A program made the position numbers and the translations under genes. Positions 1-7,401 of a DNA stretch of 64,000 nucleotides are shown here, piece by piece. The notes beneath the pieces were generated by a model. It had not been told where the DNA came from, searched no databases, and saw only the letters and a list, made by a program, of their open reading frames with translations. Source of the DNA: Streptomyces calvus (GTDB lineage Bacteria; Actinomycetota; Actinomycetes; Streptomycetales; Streptomycetaceae); assembly GCF_006782915.1 (NCBI RefSeq), contig NZ_VCNP01000040.1:62001-126000 (forward strand), written 5' to 3'. Within the stretch, counting starts at the first letter, position 1; the number at the start of each line of letters is the position of its first letter.

Positions 1-973
1 CCTGCGCGAGGAGTACCGGTACGTCCCCGGCCAGCACCTGGCCCTGCGGCGCAGCGCCGACGGCGAGGAGATACGCCGCACCTACTCCATCTGCTCCCCC
101 GCCCCCGCCGACGGGCCGCCCGACAGCCTCCGGGTCGGTGTGCGGCTGGTCGAGGGCGGCGCCTTCTCCACCTACGCCCTCAAGGAGATCGACCTCGGCG
201 ACGAACTGGAGGTGATGACCCCGGCCGGCCGCTTCACCCTCCCGCCCGCGCCGGGCCGGTACGCGGCGATCGTCGGCGGCAGCGGCATCACTCCGGTGCT
301 GTCGATCGTCTCGACGCTCCTCGCCCGAGAGCCCCGGGCCCGGTTCTGTCTGGTCCGCAGCGACCGGACGGCCGCCTCGACGATGTTCCTGGAGGAGGTC
401 GCCGACCTGAAGGACCGCTACCCCGATCGGCTCCAGCTGGTGACGGTGCTCTCCCGGGAGGAGCAGCAGGCGGGACTGCCGTCGGGCCGGCTGGACCAGG
501 AGCGGCTGACCGGGCTGCTGCCGGCGCTGCTGCCCGTGGAGCAGGTGGACGGCTGGTTCCTGTGCGGGCCGTACGGCCTGGTGGAGGGAGCCGAGCGGGC
601 GCTGCGCGGTCTGGGCGTCGCCCGCTCCCGGATCCACGAGGAGATCTTCCACGTGGATGCCGGTGCGGCACCCGCCTCCACGGCATCCGCTCCCGCGCAC
701 AGCACGGTCACGGCCCGGCTGGACGGACGCGGCGGCAGCTGGCCCGTCCGGGACGGCGAGTCACTGCTGGAGACGGTGCTGCGCAACCGGCCCGACGCGC
801 CCTACGCCTGCAAGGGTGGAGTGTGCGGCACCTGCCGCGCCTTCCTCGTCTCGGGCGAGGTGCGGATGGACCGCAACTTCGCGCTGGAGGCGGAGGAGAC
901 CGAGGCGGGCTATGTCCTCGCCTGTCAGTCGCACCCGGTGACGGAAACGGTGGAGCTGGACTTCGACCGGTAG
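1..973 (+). CDS. paaE: PaaE-like ferredoxin reductase of phenylacetyl-CoA epoxidase (5' truncated)
   Basis: The reading frame is open from base 2, so the N terminus lies outside the window. The visible part starts in the FAD-binding barrel (YVPGQHLALRR, then RRTYSICSP, the RxYS flavin motif). It continues into an NAD(P)H-binding domain (GGSGITPVLSI; CGPYGLVEG near its end). It finishes with a plant-type 2Fe-2S ferredoxin domain whose cysteines are in ACKGGVCGTC and LACQ. This order (FAD, NAD, C-terminal ferredoxin) is that of PaaE, which passes electrons from NADPH to the PaaABCD epoxidase in aerobic phenylacetate breakdown. The paa partners would lie to the left. Another ferredoxin-NADP reductase of the same architecture cannot be excluded. 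Confidence 0.78.
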   Translation, partial: LREEYRYVPGQHLALRRSADGEEIRRTYSICSPAPADGPPDSLRVGVRLVEGGAFSTYALKEIDLGDELEVMTPAGRFTLPPAPGRYAAIVGGSGITPVLSIVSTLLAREPRARFCLVRSDRTAASTMFLEEVADLKDRYPDRLQLVTVLSREEQQAGLPSGRLDQERLTGLLPALLPVEQVDGWFLCGPYGLVEGAERALRGLGVARSRIHEEIFHVDAGAAPASTASAPAHSTVTARLDGRGGSWPVRDGESLLETVLRNRPDAPYACKGGVCGTCRAFLVSGEVRMDRNFALEAEETEAGYVLACQSHPVTETVELDFDR

Positions 974-1053
974 GCACGGAACCCGGCCGGCCCGGCCCGG
1001 CCCTGTCACGGCCAGGCCCGCAAGCCCCATCGGCCCGCACCCACCAATCGGCG

Positions 1054-1211
1054 CGGATTCGCCCGCCGTCCAACCTGGGGCGGATCCGCCCGCCGTCCGA
1101 ACTGGGCCCGATCCGCCCACCGCAGTCCCGGACTCGCCCGCCGACCGCTCGCGGTCCTGGGGATCCGCAGCACATCGACCGTCCCGGATCCGCCCGCCGT
1201 CCGACCTGGGG
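1054..1211. repeat. 27-bp direct repeats in the paaE-rhodanese gap
   Basis: Three head-to-tail copies of a 27-bp unit lie at 1054-1080, 1081-1107 and 1108-1134 (the third diverged). A further near-perfect copy lies at 1185-1211, followed by the first seven bases of another. The unit begins CGGATCCGCC and ends CTGGG. The gap between the convergent genes (974-1250) holds no credible gene. No spacer-repeat regularity of a CRISPR array is present. Function unknown. Confidence 0.75.
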
Positions 1212-1250
1212 CGGATCCACCGCCGCCGACCCGGCCGGGCCCGCCGCTCG

Positions 1251-1598
1251 CTAGAGGACGTAGCCCTTCTGTCCGTCGTCGGTGACGACGGGGCGGCCGG
1301 CCCACTCCCAGGTCTGCATGCCGCCGTCCACGTTCACGGCGTCGATGCCCTGCTGGACCAGGTACATGGTGACCTGGGCCGACCGGCCGCCGGAGCGGCA
1401 GATCACATGGATCCGGCCGTCCTGCGGGGCGGCCTCGGTCAGCTCACCGTAGCGGGCCACGAAGTCACTGATGGGGATGTGCAGCGCTCCTTCGGCGTGA
1501 CCGGCCTGCCACTCGTCGTCCTCACGGACGTCCAGCAGGAAGTCGCCGTCCTTGAGGTCCGTGACCTGGACCGTGGGCACACCAGCTCCAAAACTCAT
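1251..1598 (-). CDS. Rhodanese-like single-domain protein
   Basis: A 115-residue protein that is essentially one rhodanese domain. LLDVREDDEWQAGH near residue 21 is the usual CH2A-type start of the domain. The active-site loop is ICRSGGRS with Cys67 as the persulfide-carrying residue, and DGGMQTWEWAG closes the fold. Such small cytoplasmic rhodaneses carry sulfane sulfur (thiosulfate or persulfide transfer); the physiological partner is not evident. The ATG start at 1598 begins MSFGAG; reading further upstream runs into Arg/Pro-rich shadow sequence, so this start is preferred. It lies 35 bp downstream of the J-domain gene on the same strand and may be co-transcribed. Confidence 0.88.
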   Translation of the reverse strand: MSFGAGVPTVQVTDLKDGDFLLDVREDDEWQAGHAEGALHIPISDFVARYGELTEAAPQDGRIHVICRSGGRSAQVTMYLVQQGIDAVNVDGGMQTWEWAGRPVVTDDGQKGYVL

Positions 1599-1633
1599 GC
1601 CCCCGACGCTACCGGACCGGGCAAGCCCCGGTT

Positions 1634-2473
1634 TCAGGCCAGCAGTGCCGCCAGTTCCGCCTCGCGCGCCGTCACCTGGGCCCGCAGCCCCTCGGCGATC
1701 TCCTCCAGGAGCCGGTCGGGGTCGTCCGGAGCGAGGCGGAGCATGGAGCCGATGGCGCTCTCCTCCAGTTCCCTGGCGACCACCGTGAGCAGTTCCTTGC
1801 GCTGGGAGAGCCATTCGAGGCGGGCGTAGAGCTCCTCGCCGGCGCTCGGGAGGCGCTTCAGCTCCGGGCCGGCAGCCCATTCCTCGGCGAGTTCCCGCAG
1901 CTCGGCCTCGTTGCCGCGGGCGTAGGCGGCGTTGACGCGGGTGATGAACTCCTCGCGGCGGGCGCGTTCCTTGTCCTCCTGCGCCAGGTCCGGGTGGGCC
2001 TTGCGGGCGAGGTCGCGGTAGAGCTTGCGGGCCTCCTCGCTGGGCCGCACCCGCTGCGGGGGCCGGACCGGCTGGTCCGTGAGCATGGCGGTGGCCTCCG
2101 GGAAGAGACCGTCCGCGTCCATCCAGCCGTTCATGAGCTCTTCGACGCCGGGGATCGGCATCAGCCGGGCGCGCGCCTCGTCGGCCCGGCGCCGGTCCTC
2201 GGGGTCGTCGCTGCGGGCGGCCTTGGCCTCCAGGATCCGGGCGTCCAGTTCCTCGAGGCGGGCGTACATGGGGCCGAGCTTCTGCTCGTGCAGCCGGGAG
2301 AAGTTCTCGACCTCCACACGGAAGGTCTCCACGGCGATCTCGAACTCGATCAGCGCCTGCTCGGCCGCGCGTACGGCCTGCTCCAGCCGCTCCTCGGGCC
2401 GCGCCGCGCCATCGCCGCCGGGCGTCCGGTCCGCACCGGCGCCGCCACCCTGCTCACCTTCCGAGGTCGTCAC
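1634..2473 (-). CDS. J-domain (DnaJ-like) coiled-coil protein
   Basis: Predicted 279 residues from a GTG at 2473. Residues 25-105 are highly charged and heptad-like, consistent with a coiled coil. Residues about 145-200 resemble a J domain: KLYRDLARKAHPDLAQ contains the HPD tripeptide (160-162) that stimulates Hsp70 ATPase in J proteins. A second helical stretch fills the C terminus. There is no zinc-finger or Gly/Phe region, so it is a type III J protein rather than DnaJ. No clear Shine-Dalgarno precedes the GTG; the longer frame upstream is Arg/Gly/Val-rich and looks non-coding. The Hsp70 partner and client are unknown. Confidence 0.75.
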   Translation of the reverse strand: MTTSEGEQGGGAGADRTPGGDGAARPEERLEQAVRAAEQALIEFEIAVETFRVEVENFSRLHEQKLGPMYARLEELDARILEAKAARSDDPEDRRRADEARARLMPIPGVEELMNGWMDADGLFPEATAMLTDQPVRPPQRVRPSEEARKLYRDLARKAHPDLAQEDKERARREEFITRVNAAYARGNEAELRELAEEWAAGPELKRLPSAGEELYARLEWLSQRKELLTVVARELEESAIGSMLRLAPDDPDRLLEEIAEGLRAQVTAREAELAALLA

Positions 2474-2855
2474 CCGGACAGCGTAGGCCACCCGCCCGCG
2501 CTCCACCGCCCGCACCGTCGCCGCACCCCGCCACGGGCGAAACACCGGCCCCCGGGGCCTCCGCGCCCGCGCCCCCGAGCCCAGGCCCCGCGCACCCGAC
2601 CCACCCCGGCCGTCACCCACCACACGCACCCGGAGCCCACCCCGGCCGTCACCGCGCGCCCGCACCCACCCCTCACCGACGCCCGCCGCACGCACCCGAG
2701 CCCACCACAGGCAGCGCCCGCCGCACGCACCCCAGCCACCGGCCGTCACCGCGCGCACGCACCCGACTCCACCCCGGCCCGGCACCCGCTACCCCGGGGC
2801 TCCGCTTCGCCCCCGTCTCCGCTTCGCCCCCGTCTCCGCTACACCCCCGTCTCCG
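2474..2855. other. C-rich low-complexity intergenic region
   Basis: No credible gene in this 382-bp stretch. The plus strand is strikingly cytosine-rich with few guanines, and it carries short dispersed repeats (CCGGCCGTCACC recurs, and CACCCG/CGCACCC words are frequent). It separates the start of the J-domain gene from the end of the DUF2252 gene. Confidence 0.6.
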
Positions 2856-2869
2856 CTACACCCCCGTCT
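2802..2869. repeat. Four tandem 17-bp repeats over the DUF2252 gene end
   Basis: Four consecutive 17-bp units (2802-2818, 2819-2835, 2836-2852, 2853-2869). The first two read CCGCTTCGCCCCCGTCT and the last two CCGCTACACCCCCGTCT. The stop codon of the DUF2252 gene (2856-2858 on the minus strand) lies inside the last unit, and the unit before it repeats the same CTA, so stop codons recur along the array. Confidence 0.85.
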
Positions 2870-4427
2870 CCGCCGCGATCCGGCCCGAACGCACCGCGGC
2901 CACCAGGTCGGCGTGGTCGGCCTCCGTGCGGTCGGCGTAGGCGACGGCGAACGCGGCGACCGCCGCGTCGAGTTCGTCGTTCTTGCCGCAGTACCCGGCG
3001 ATCAGCCGGGGATCGGCGCTGTGCGAGTGGGCGCGGGCGAGGAGGGCGCCGGTCATCCGGCCGTAGTCGTCGACCTGGTCGGCGGCCAGCGCCGCCGGGT
3101 CGACGCTGCCCTTGCGGTTGCGGAACTGCCGCACCTGGAAGGGACGGCCGTCGACCGTCGTCCAGCCGAGCAGGCTGTCACTCACGACCTGCATCCGCTT
3201 CTGGCCGTGGACCACCCGCCTGCCCTCGTGTCCGGCCTCCGGCGCCTCGAACCCGGCCGTCAGCAGGTGCGGCACCAGCGCCGAGGGGCGGGCCTCCTTC
3301 ACCTGGAGCACCAGCGGCTCGCCCCGGTGGTCGAGGAGCAGCGCGACGTACGAGCGGGTGCCCACGCTGCCGGTGCCGACGACGCGGAACGCCACATCGT
3401 GCACCGCGTGCCGGGCCAGCAGCGGGAGCCGGTCGGGAGGGAGCGTGCCGAGGTACTGCTCCAGCGAGGACGCCACCGCGGCGGCCTCCTCGTCCGGTAT
3501 CCGGCGCAGGACCGGCGGCGCGTCGACGAAGCGCCGCCCGCCGTCCCCGGTCGACTCGGTCGACCTGGCCGCGAACCGGCCGCTGGTGTTGGAGCGGGCC
3601 TTCTCGGAGACCCGCTCCAGGGTGCCCAGCAGGTCGTGGGCGTCGGTGTGGGAGACGAGTTCCTCGTCCGCGATGGCGTTCCAGGCGTCCAGCGCCGGCA
3701 GCTTGGACAGCAGCCGCATGGTGCGGCGGTAGGCGCCCACCGTGTCGTGGGCCGCCGCCCGGCAGGTGTCCTCGTCCGCGCCGGCCTCCCGTCCGGCGAG
3801 CACGAGCGAGGTGGCGAGCCGCTTGAGGTCCCATTCCCAGGGGCCGTGCACCGTCTCGTCGAAGTCGTTCAGGTCGATGACCAGGTCGCCGCGCGCGTCG
3901 CCGTAGAGGCCGAAGTTGGCCGCGTGGGCGTCACCGCAGATCTGGGCGCCGATCCGGGTCATGGGCGTACGGGCCAGGTCGTAGGCCATGAGGCCCGCCG
4001 ATCCGCGCAGGAAGGCGAACGGTGTCGCCGCCATCCGGCCCACCCGGAGCGGGGTCAGTTCGGGCAGCCGGTCCCGGCTGGATTCCTCGACGGCACGCAC
4101 GGCGTCGGGGCGGACGGCGTCCAGGTCGAGGGTGGCGTGTGCCGCGCGCGGGACGCGCTTGCGCAGGGCCTTGCCCTCGTCCCTCGGGTTGCCGGCGGCG
4201 GGCCACTCGGCGAATCCCGGCACCCGCGGCAGCCGCCGGGCCCGGCTCGCGGCACCGTTCGTCCCGCCGGCGCGCGTCCCACCGACACCACCGCCACCGG
4301 CACCACCGCCACCGGTCCCGCCGCTCCCAGCGGCGCCACCGCTCCCACCGGCCCGCATGGCCCCCGTGGCCCCGGTGGTCCCGGTCGTCCCGGTCGTCCC
4401 GGTCGTCCCGTCAGCGTTCTCGGTCAC
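2856..4427 (-). CDS. DUF2252 family protein with collagen-like N-terminal linker
   Basis: 523 residues from a GTG at 4427, chosen because GGGGGAGG lies 8 nt upstream. Residues about 5-22 are Gly-Thr-Thr triplets, followed by Gly/Ala-rich linker to about residue 60. The remainder matches the DUF2252 family: PFAFLRGSAGLMAYDLA, ICGDAHAANFGLYGD, DLNDFDETVHGPWEWDLKR, then VGTGSVGTRSYVALL, VLQVKEARPSAL and RMTGALLARAHSHS near the end. The GDAHxxNFG and DFD motifs resemble aminoglycoside-phosphotransferase/kinase-fold catalytic elements, so a small-molecule kinase activity has been suspected for the family; no substrate is known. An ATG further upstream (4451 or 4472) lacks a ribosome site. It lies beside a gamma-butyrolactone receptor gene and might be its target (inference). 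Confidence 0.85.
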   Translation of the reverse strand: MTENADGTTGTTGTTGTTGATGAMRAGGSGGAAGSGGTGGGGAGGGGVGGTRAGGTNGAASRARRLPRVPGFAEWPAAGNPRDEGKALRKRVPRAAHATLDLDAVRPDAVRAVEESSRDRLPELTPLRVGRMAATPFAFLRGSAGLMAYDLARTPMTRIGAQICGDAHAANFGLYGDARGDLVIDLNDFDETVHGPWEWDLKRLATSLVLAGREAGADEDTCRAAAHDTVGAYRRTMRLLSKLPALDAWNAIADEELVSHTDAHDLLGTLERVSEKARSNTSGRFAARSTESTGDGGRRFVDAPPVLRRIPDEEAAAVASSLEQYLGTLPPDRLPLLARHAVHDVAFRVVGTGSVGTRSYVALLLDHRGEPLVLQVKEARPSALVPHLLTAGFEAPEAGHEGRRVVHGQKRMQVVSDSLLGWTTVDGRPFQVRQFRNRKGSVDPAALAADQVDDYGRMTGALLARAHSHSADPRLIAGYCGKNDELDAAVAAFAVAYADRTEADHADLVAAVRSGRIAAETGV

Positions 4428-4441
4428 GGCGACCGCCTCCC

Positions 4442-4493
4442 CCGTACACATGCGTGCCGTACACGCGTCCATGTCGATCGTGCCGACCGTACA
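4442..4493. promoter_or_regulatory. Phased CCGTACA repeats upstream of the DUF2252 gene
   Basis: CCGTACA occurs at 4442-4448, 4457-4463 and 4487-4493, that is at offsets of 15 and 30 bp, directly upstream of the chosen start. Phased direct repeats of this sort often bind a regulator; none can be named. Confidence 0.4.
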
Positions 4494-4520
4494 GCCGGTG
4501 ACCGAACACGCGTCAGGCCC

Positions 4521-4547
4521 TGTGGACAACTCCCGCCCTGTGGACAG
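4521..4547. promoter_or_regulatory. Pair of DnaA-box-like sequences
   Basis: TGTGGACAA (4521-4529) is a perfect match to the Streptomyces DnaA box. TGTGGACAG (4539-4547) has one mismatch. Both sit in the short gap between the TetR and DUF2252 genes and share a CCCTGTGGACA core spaced 18 bp apart. Confidence 0.55.
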
Positions 4548-4603
4548 CCGCCCCGCGCGACGACGTCGGGGAAGGCGGACGGCGTCCAGGTCGGGGTCCG
4601 CGC

Positions 4604-5269
4604 CTACCCCGCTTCCGCGACGTCCTCCGCCACCGGCAGCAGCCGTCTCTCGCCGAGTACCCGTTCGGCGCGGTCCGGCGAGATGTCCAGCCGGGCCAGC
4701 ACCGCCGGCACGGCGACGCCCGGCAGCATGTGGTGGAACAGCAGGACGACCCGGTGCTCCAGGTCCTGCCGCTGGCAGCGCAGCTGGGACAGGAGCTGCA
4801 CCCCGGAGAAGCTGGCGACGAGCAGTTCCGCCGTCTCCGTGGCGTCCACGTGCGGCAGCAGCTCGCCGCCCGCCTTGGCGTCGGCCAGCGTCCGGGTGGT
4901 CTGGTCGATCCACATGCCGAACGCCGGAGTGCGGTCCAGCCCGAGCGCCCCCTGATCCAGGGCCAGTCCGACGCTGGCCCGCACGAGTGGTTCGGTCCGC
5001 AGCCGCAGGGCCAGCACGAGCCCGGAGTCGACGAGTTCCTGCAGCCTGCTGGACTGGGGCGGCAGCGAGATCGCCAGCTGCTCCTCGAACACCCCCAGCG
5101 CCAGCTCCTCCTTGGAACCGAAGTGGAAGTACAGGGCGCCCTTGGTGACCCCGGCCCGCTCCAGGATCTCCCCGATGGTCGCCGAGGTGTAGCCGCGTTC
5201 GTCGAAGACGGCCGCCGCCGCCTCCAGGATGGTCCGCCGGGTGCGGATCGCGCGCTCCTGTCGCGCCAT
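4604..5269 (-). CDS. Gamma-butyrolactone receptor-type TetR regulator (ScbR/ArpA family)
   Basis: 221 residues. The N terminus MARQERAIRTRRTILEAAA is typical of ScbR/ArpA/CprB. The helix-turn-helix spans about residues 30-51 and ends GVTKGALYFHFGSKEELALG. Trp120 falls where ArpA has Trp119, the residue known to be needed for A-factor binding; this alignment was made by eye. The ligand domain also keeps GELLPHVD and LEHRVVLLFHHMLP. The start at 5269 has AGGAGG six bases upstream. The gene is divergent from an AfsA-type gene, the classic arrangement of a gamma-butyrolactone synthase and its receptor. It is expected to repress the shared intergenic region until the ligand releases it. A pseudo-receptor that binds antibiotics instead cannot be excluded. 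Confidence 0.9.
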   Translation of the reverse strand: MARQERAIRTRRTILEAAAAVFDERGYTSATIGEILERAGVTKGALYFHFGSKEELALGVFEEQLAISLPPQSSRLQELVDSGLVLALRLRTEPLVRASVGLALDQGALGLDRTPAFGMWIDQTTRTLADAKAGGELLPHVDATETAELLVASFSGVQLLSQLRCQRQDLEHRVVLLFHHMLPGVAVPAVLARLDISPDRAERVLGERRLLPVAEDVAEAG

Positions 5270-5408
5270 CGGGTGCCTCCTGATCTGGGTGGATCGCTTG
5301 GATCTCGTGGTTCGCACCGTGCAGGCACCGTGAAGCGGCAGTGAAGCCACCGTGTGCCTGTCGTGCCGTGCGGGGCGCGTGGGGTCTCTCCGGCGATGTG
5401 GATCACCC

Positions 5409-5437
5409 TTGGAAAAAAACCGTCTCGTCCGTATCTT
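5409..5437 (+). promoter_or_regulatory. Promoter of the afsA-type gene
   Basis: A -35 hexamer TTGGAA (5409-5414), a 17-bp spacer and a -10 hexamer TATCTT (5432-5437) sit about 45 bp upstream of the AfsA-type start. The spacing is ideal for the main vegetative sigma factor. Confidence 0.6.
5411..5437. promoter_or_regulatory. ARE-like operator for the gamma-butyrolactone receptor
   Basis: The 27-bp stretch begins GGAAAAAAACCG and ends CCGTATCTT. It forms the imperfect inverted repeat typical of ArpA/ScbR-type sites (A-rich arm, central CCG...CCG, TATCTT arm). It covers the spacer and -10 of the afsA-type promoter, so bound receptor would block transcription. Assignment is by resemblance to known ARE sites. 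Confidence 0.55.
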
Positions 5438-5482
5438 AGTGCGAACCGACCGGAGCCAGATTGCCGATCCCGGGGGTTCCTC

Positions 5483-6475
5483 ATGCCGCAGCCGGATTCC
5501 TTGAGCGCACCCGTGGAGGATCAGACCGGACAGCGGGCCTTACCCGCAAACACCGCCGGCAGGCGCGGCGCGCGCACGCGCGTCACGACGGAACTCGCCC
5601 ACCGCCCTCGCGTTGAGGACGTCTTCCCGGTCGAGTGGGTGCGGCTCTCCGACGTCCGCTTCCGTGTCACGGCGCACTGGCCCGCCCGGCACAGTTTCTT
5701 CGGCCCCGTCGACGACCGCCACCAGGATCCGATGATCGTCGGGGAAACGTTGCGTCAAACCTCGATGGCGCTCGCCCACGCCGAGTTCGGCGTCCCCGCG
5801 GACACCCACTTCGTCATGCGGGACCTGGAGATCTCCACCGACCCGGCGCGGCTCCTGCTCGCGGACGCGGCCGAGCCGGTCACCGTGGACGTGGTCTGCT
5901 CCGAGGTCCGCCGCCGGGGCCGCGGGCTGAACGGCATGCGGACGACGATGGAGTTCCACCGCGCGGGACGGCTCGTCGCCCGGGGCACCGGAAGCACCGG
6001 CTGCACCTCACCGGCCGCCTACCGCCGCCTGCGGGCCCGGCAGCTGTCCGACCGCGGCATCCGCATACCCCCGCCGCCTGCGCCCGTCCCGGCGGAGTCG
6101 GTGGGCAGGCACCGCGCGCAGGACGTCGTCCTGTCCGCCACCGACCGGCCCGGCGCCTGGCTGCTGCGCGTGCACACCGGCCACCCGGTGCTGTTCCCCC
6201 GGCCCAACGACCACGTGCCCGGCATGGTCCTGTTCGAGGCGGCCCGCCAGGCGGCGACCGCCGCGTCCGGACGGCGCCCCTTCCTGCCCTCGGAGCTGTC
6301 CGCCTCCTTCAGCCGCTACGCCGAACTCGACAGCCCCTGCTGGATCGAGACCGAGGTCCTCGACAAGGACGACGACGAGGTGACGGTGCGGGTGACCGGG
6401 CACCAGGACGACGAGCCCGTCTTCGCCGCGACCCTCACCTGCGCACCCACCGCCCCGGTGCGGTCCCTGCCGTGA
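5483..6475 (+). CDS. AfsA/ScbA-type gamma-butyrolactone biosynthesis protein with a TTA codon
   Basis: 330 residues made of two AfsA repeats (hotdog-like). The first is around residues 43-175, with VFPVEWV, FFGPVDDRHQDP and GETLRQ containing Glu88. The second runs from about 212 to 325, with LSATDRPGAWLLRVHTGHP and RPNDHVPGMVLFEAARQA containing Glu252 and Arg255. Glutamates and an arginine at these positions are reported as important in ScbA. AfsA joins a beta-ketoacyl chain to dihydroxyacetone phosphate, the first step to A-factor-type signals. Codon 20 is TTA (5540-5542), so translation should need the bldA tRNA. The ATG at 5483 fits the conserved protein start; the ribosome site is weak. 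It overlaps the next gene by 4 bp. Confidence 0.92.
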   Translation: MPQPDSLSAPVEDQTGQRALPANTAGRRGARTRVTTELAHRPRVEDVFPVEWVRLSDVRFRVTAHWPARHSFFGPVDDRHQDPMIVGETLRQTSMALAHAEFGVPADTHFVMRDLEISTDPARLLLADAAEPVTVDVVCSEVRRRGRGLNGMRTTMEFHRAGRLVARGTGSTGCTSPAAYRRLRARQLSDRGIRIPPPPAPVPAESVGRHRAQDVVLSATDRPGAWLLRVHTGHPVLFPRPNDHVPGMVLFEAARQAATAASGRRPFLPSELSASFSRYAELDSPCWIETEVLDKDDDEVTVRVTGHQDDEPVFAATLTCAPTAPVRSLP

Positions 6476-7401
6476 CCGTCGACCTCCTGATCACCGGCGC
6501 CACCGGCTTCGTCGGCAGCCGGGTCGCGGCGGCGGCCGGGAGCCGCCCCGGTGTCCGCGTCCGCGCGCTGTCCCGCCGTACGCCTGCCGCCCGGCCGGAC
6601 GCCGGGACGGTGGTGCCCGGTGATCTCCTCGACCCCGCCGGCCTGCGGGGCAGCTGCGCCGGCGTCGACGTCCTGGTCCACTGCGCCTCCCGCGTGGGCG
6701 GTGTCCCGGAGTCCGTCGCGGCCGTCAACGACACCGGCACACGGGCCCTGGTGGAGGAGGCGGTGCGCAGCGGGGTGCGCCGGATCGTGTACGTCAGCAC
6801 TGCCGCCGTCCACGGCCGGGGCCCCTTCCGCGGCGTACGGCCCGGCGAGGCTCCGATCGCGCCCGTCTCGGCCACCAGCCGCACCCGCGCGGCGGCCGAG
6901 CGGCACGTCCTGGAGGCGGGCGGTCTGGTGCTGCGCCCGCACCTGGTGTACGGCGAGGGCGACCGCTGGGTGGTTCCCGGGCTGGTGGGGCTGTTGCGGG
7001 AGCTGTCCGCGACCGTCACCGGCTGCACGGCGCTCCACTCGATGATCGATGTGGAGACCCTGGGCCGGGCGGTCGTCGCGGCGGCCCTGTCCCCGCATCT
7101 GGGGTCCGGCGCCCACTACGTCGGGCATCCCGATCCGGTCCCCGCCTCGGAGCTGCTCGCGGCCGTGTGCGAGCGGGTGGAGCGGCCCGGCGGGGGTGCC
7201 GGGGTGGACGTGGCCACCGCCCGTGCCCGTGCCGCCGGGTCTCCGCGCGCGCTGCATCACCTCGGCATGCTCACCGTGGACCACTGGTTCTCGTCCGAGG
7301 ACTTCTGGAAGGACCTGGACTGCTCTCCGGGCGAGGGCTTCGCCCGCGGCTTCGCCCGCTCGGCGCCCTGGTACCGGTCGCACATCGCGACGGACCACTG
7401 A
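6472..7401 (+). CDS. NAD-dependent epimerase/dehydratase-like protein in the afsA operon
   Basis: 309 residues, GTG start overlapping the afsA-type stop by 4 bp, so translational coupling is likely. Residues 8-15 (TGATGFVG) are the Rossmann NAD(P)-binding motif of extended short-chain dehydrogenases. VPGDLLDPAGL, VLVHCASRVG and IVYVSTAAVHG follow in the expected order, and LRPHLVYGEGD marks the substrate half. The usual catalytic Tyr-x-x-x-Lys appears to be replaced: the equivalent stretch reads TSRTRAAAE, giving Thr135 and Arg139. The protein may therefore be a reductase with altered chemistry or a non-catalytic relative. Context suggests a step in butyrolactone maturation, such as a keto or butenolide reduction (inference). 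Confidence 0.82.
   Translation: MTVDLLITGATGFVGSRVAAAAGSRPGVRVRALSRRTPAARPDAGTVVPGDLLDPAGLRGSCAGVDVLVHCASRVGGVPESVAAVNDTGTRALVEEAVRSGVRRIVYVSTAAVHGRGPFRGVRPGEAPIAPVSATSRTRAAAERHVLEAGGLVLRPHLVYGEGDRWVVPGLVGLLRELSATVTGCTALHSMIDVETLGRAVVAAALSPHLGSGAHYVGHPDPVPASELLAAVCERVERPGGGAGVDVATARARAAGSPRALHHLGMLTVDHWFSSEDFWKDLDCSPGEGFARGFARSAPWYRSHIATDH

Noticed and set aside
1054..1211. Possible CRISPR array
   Set aside because: Units are contiguous without unique spacers and no cas gene is near.
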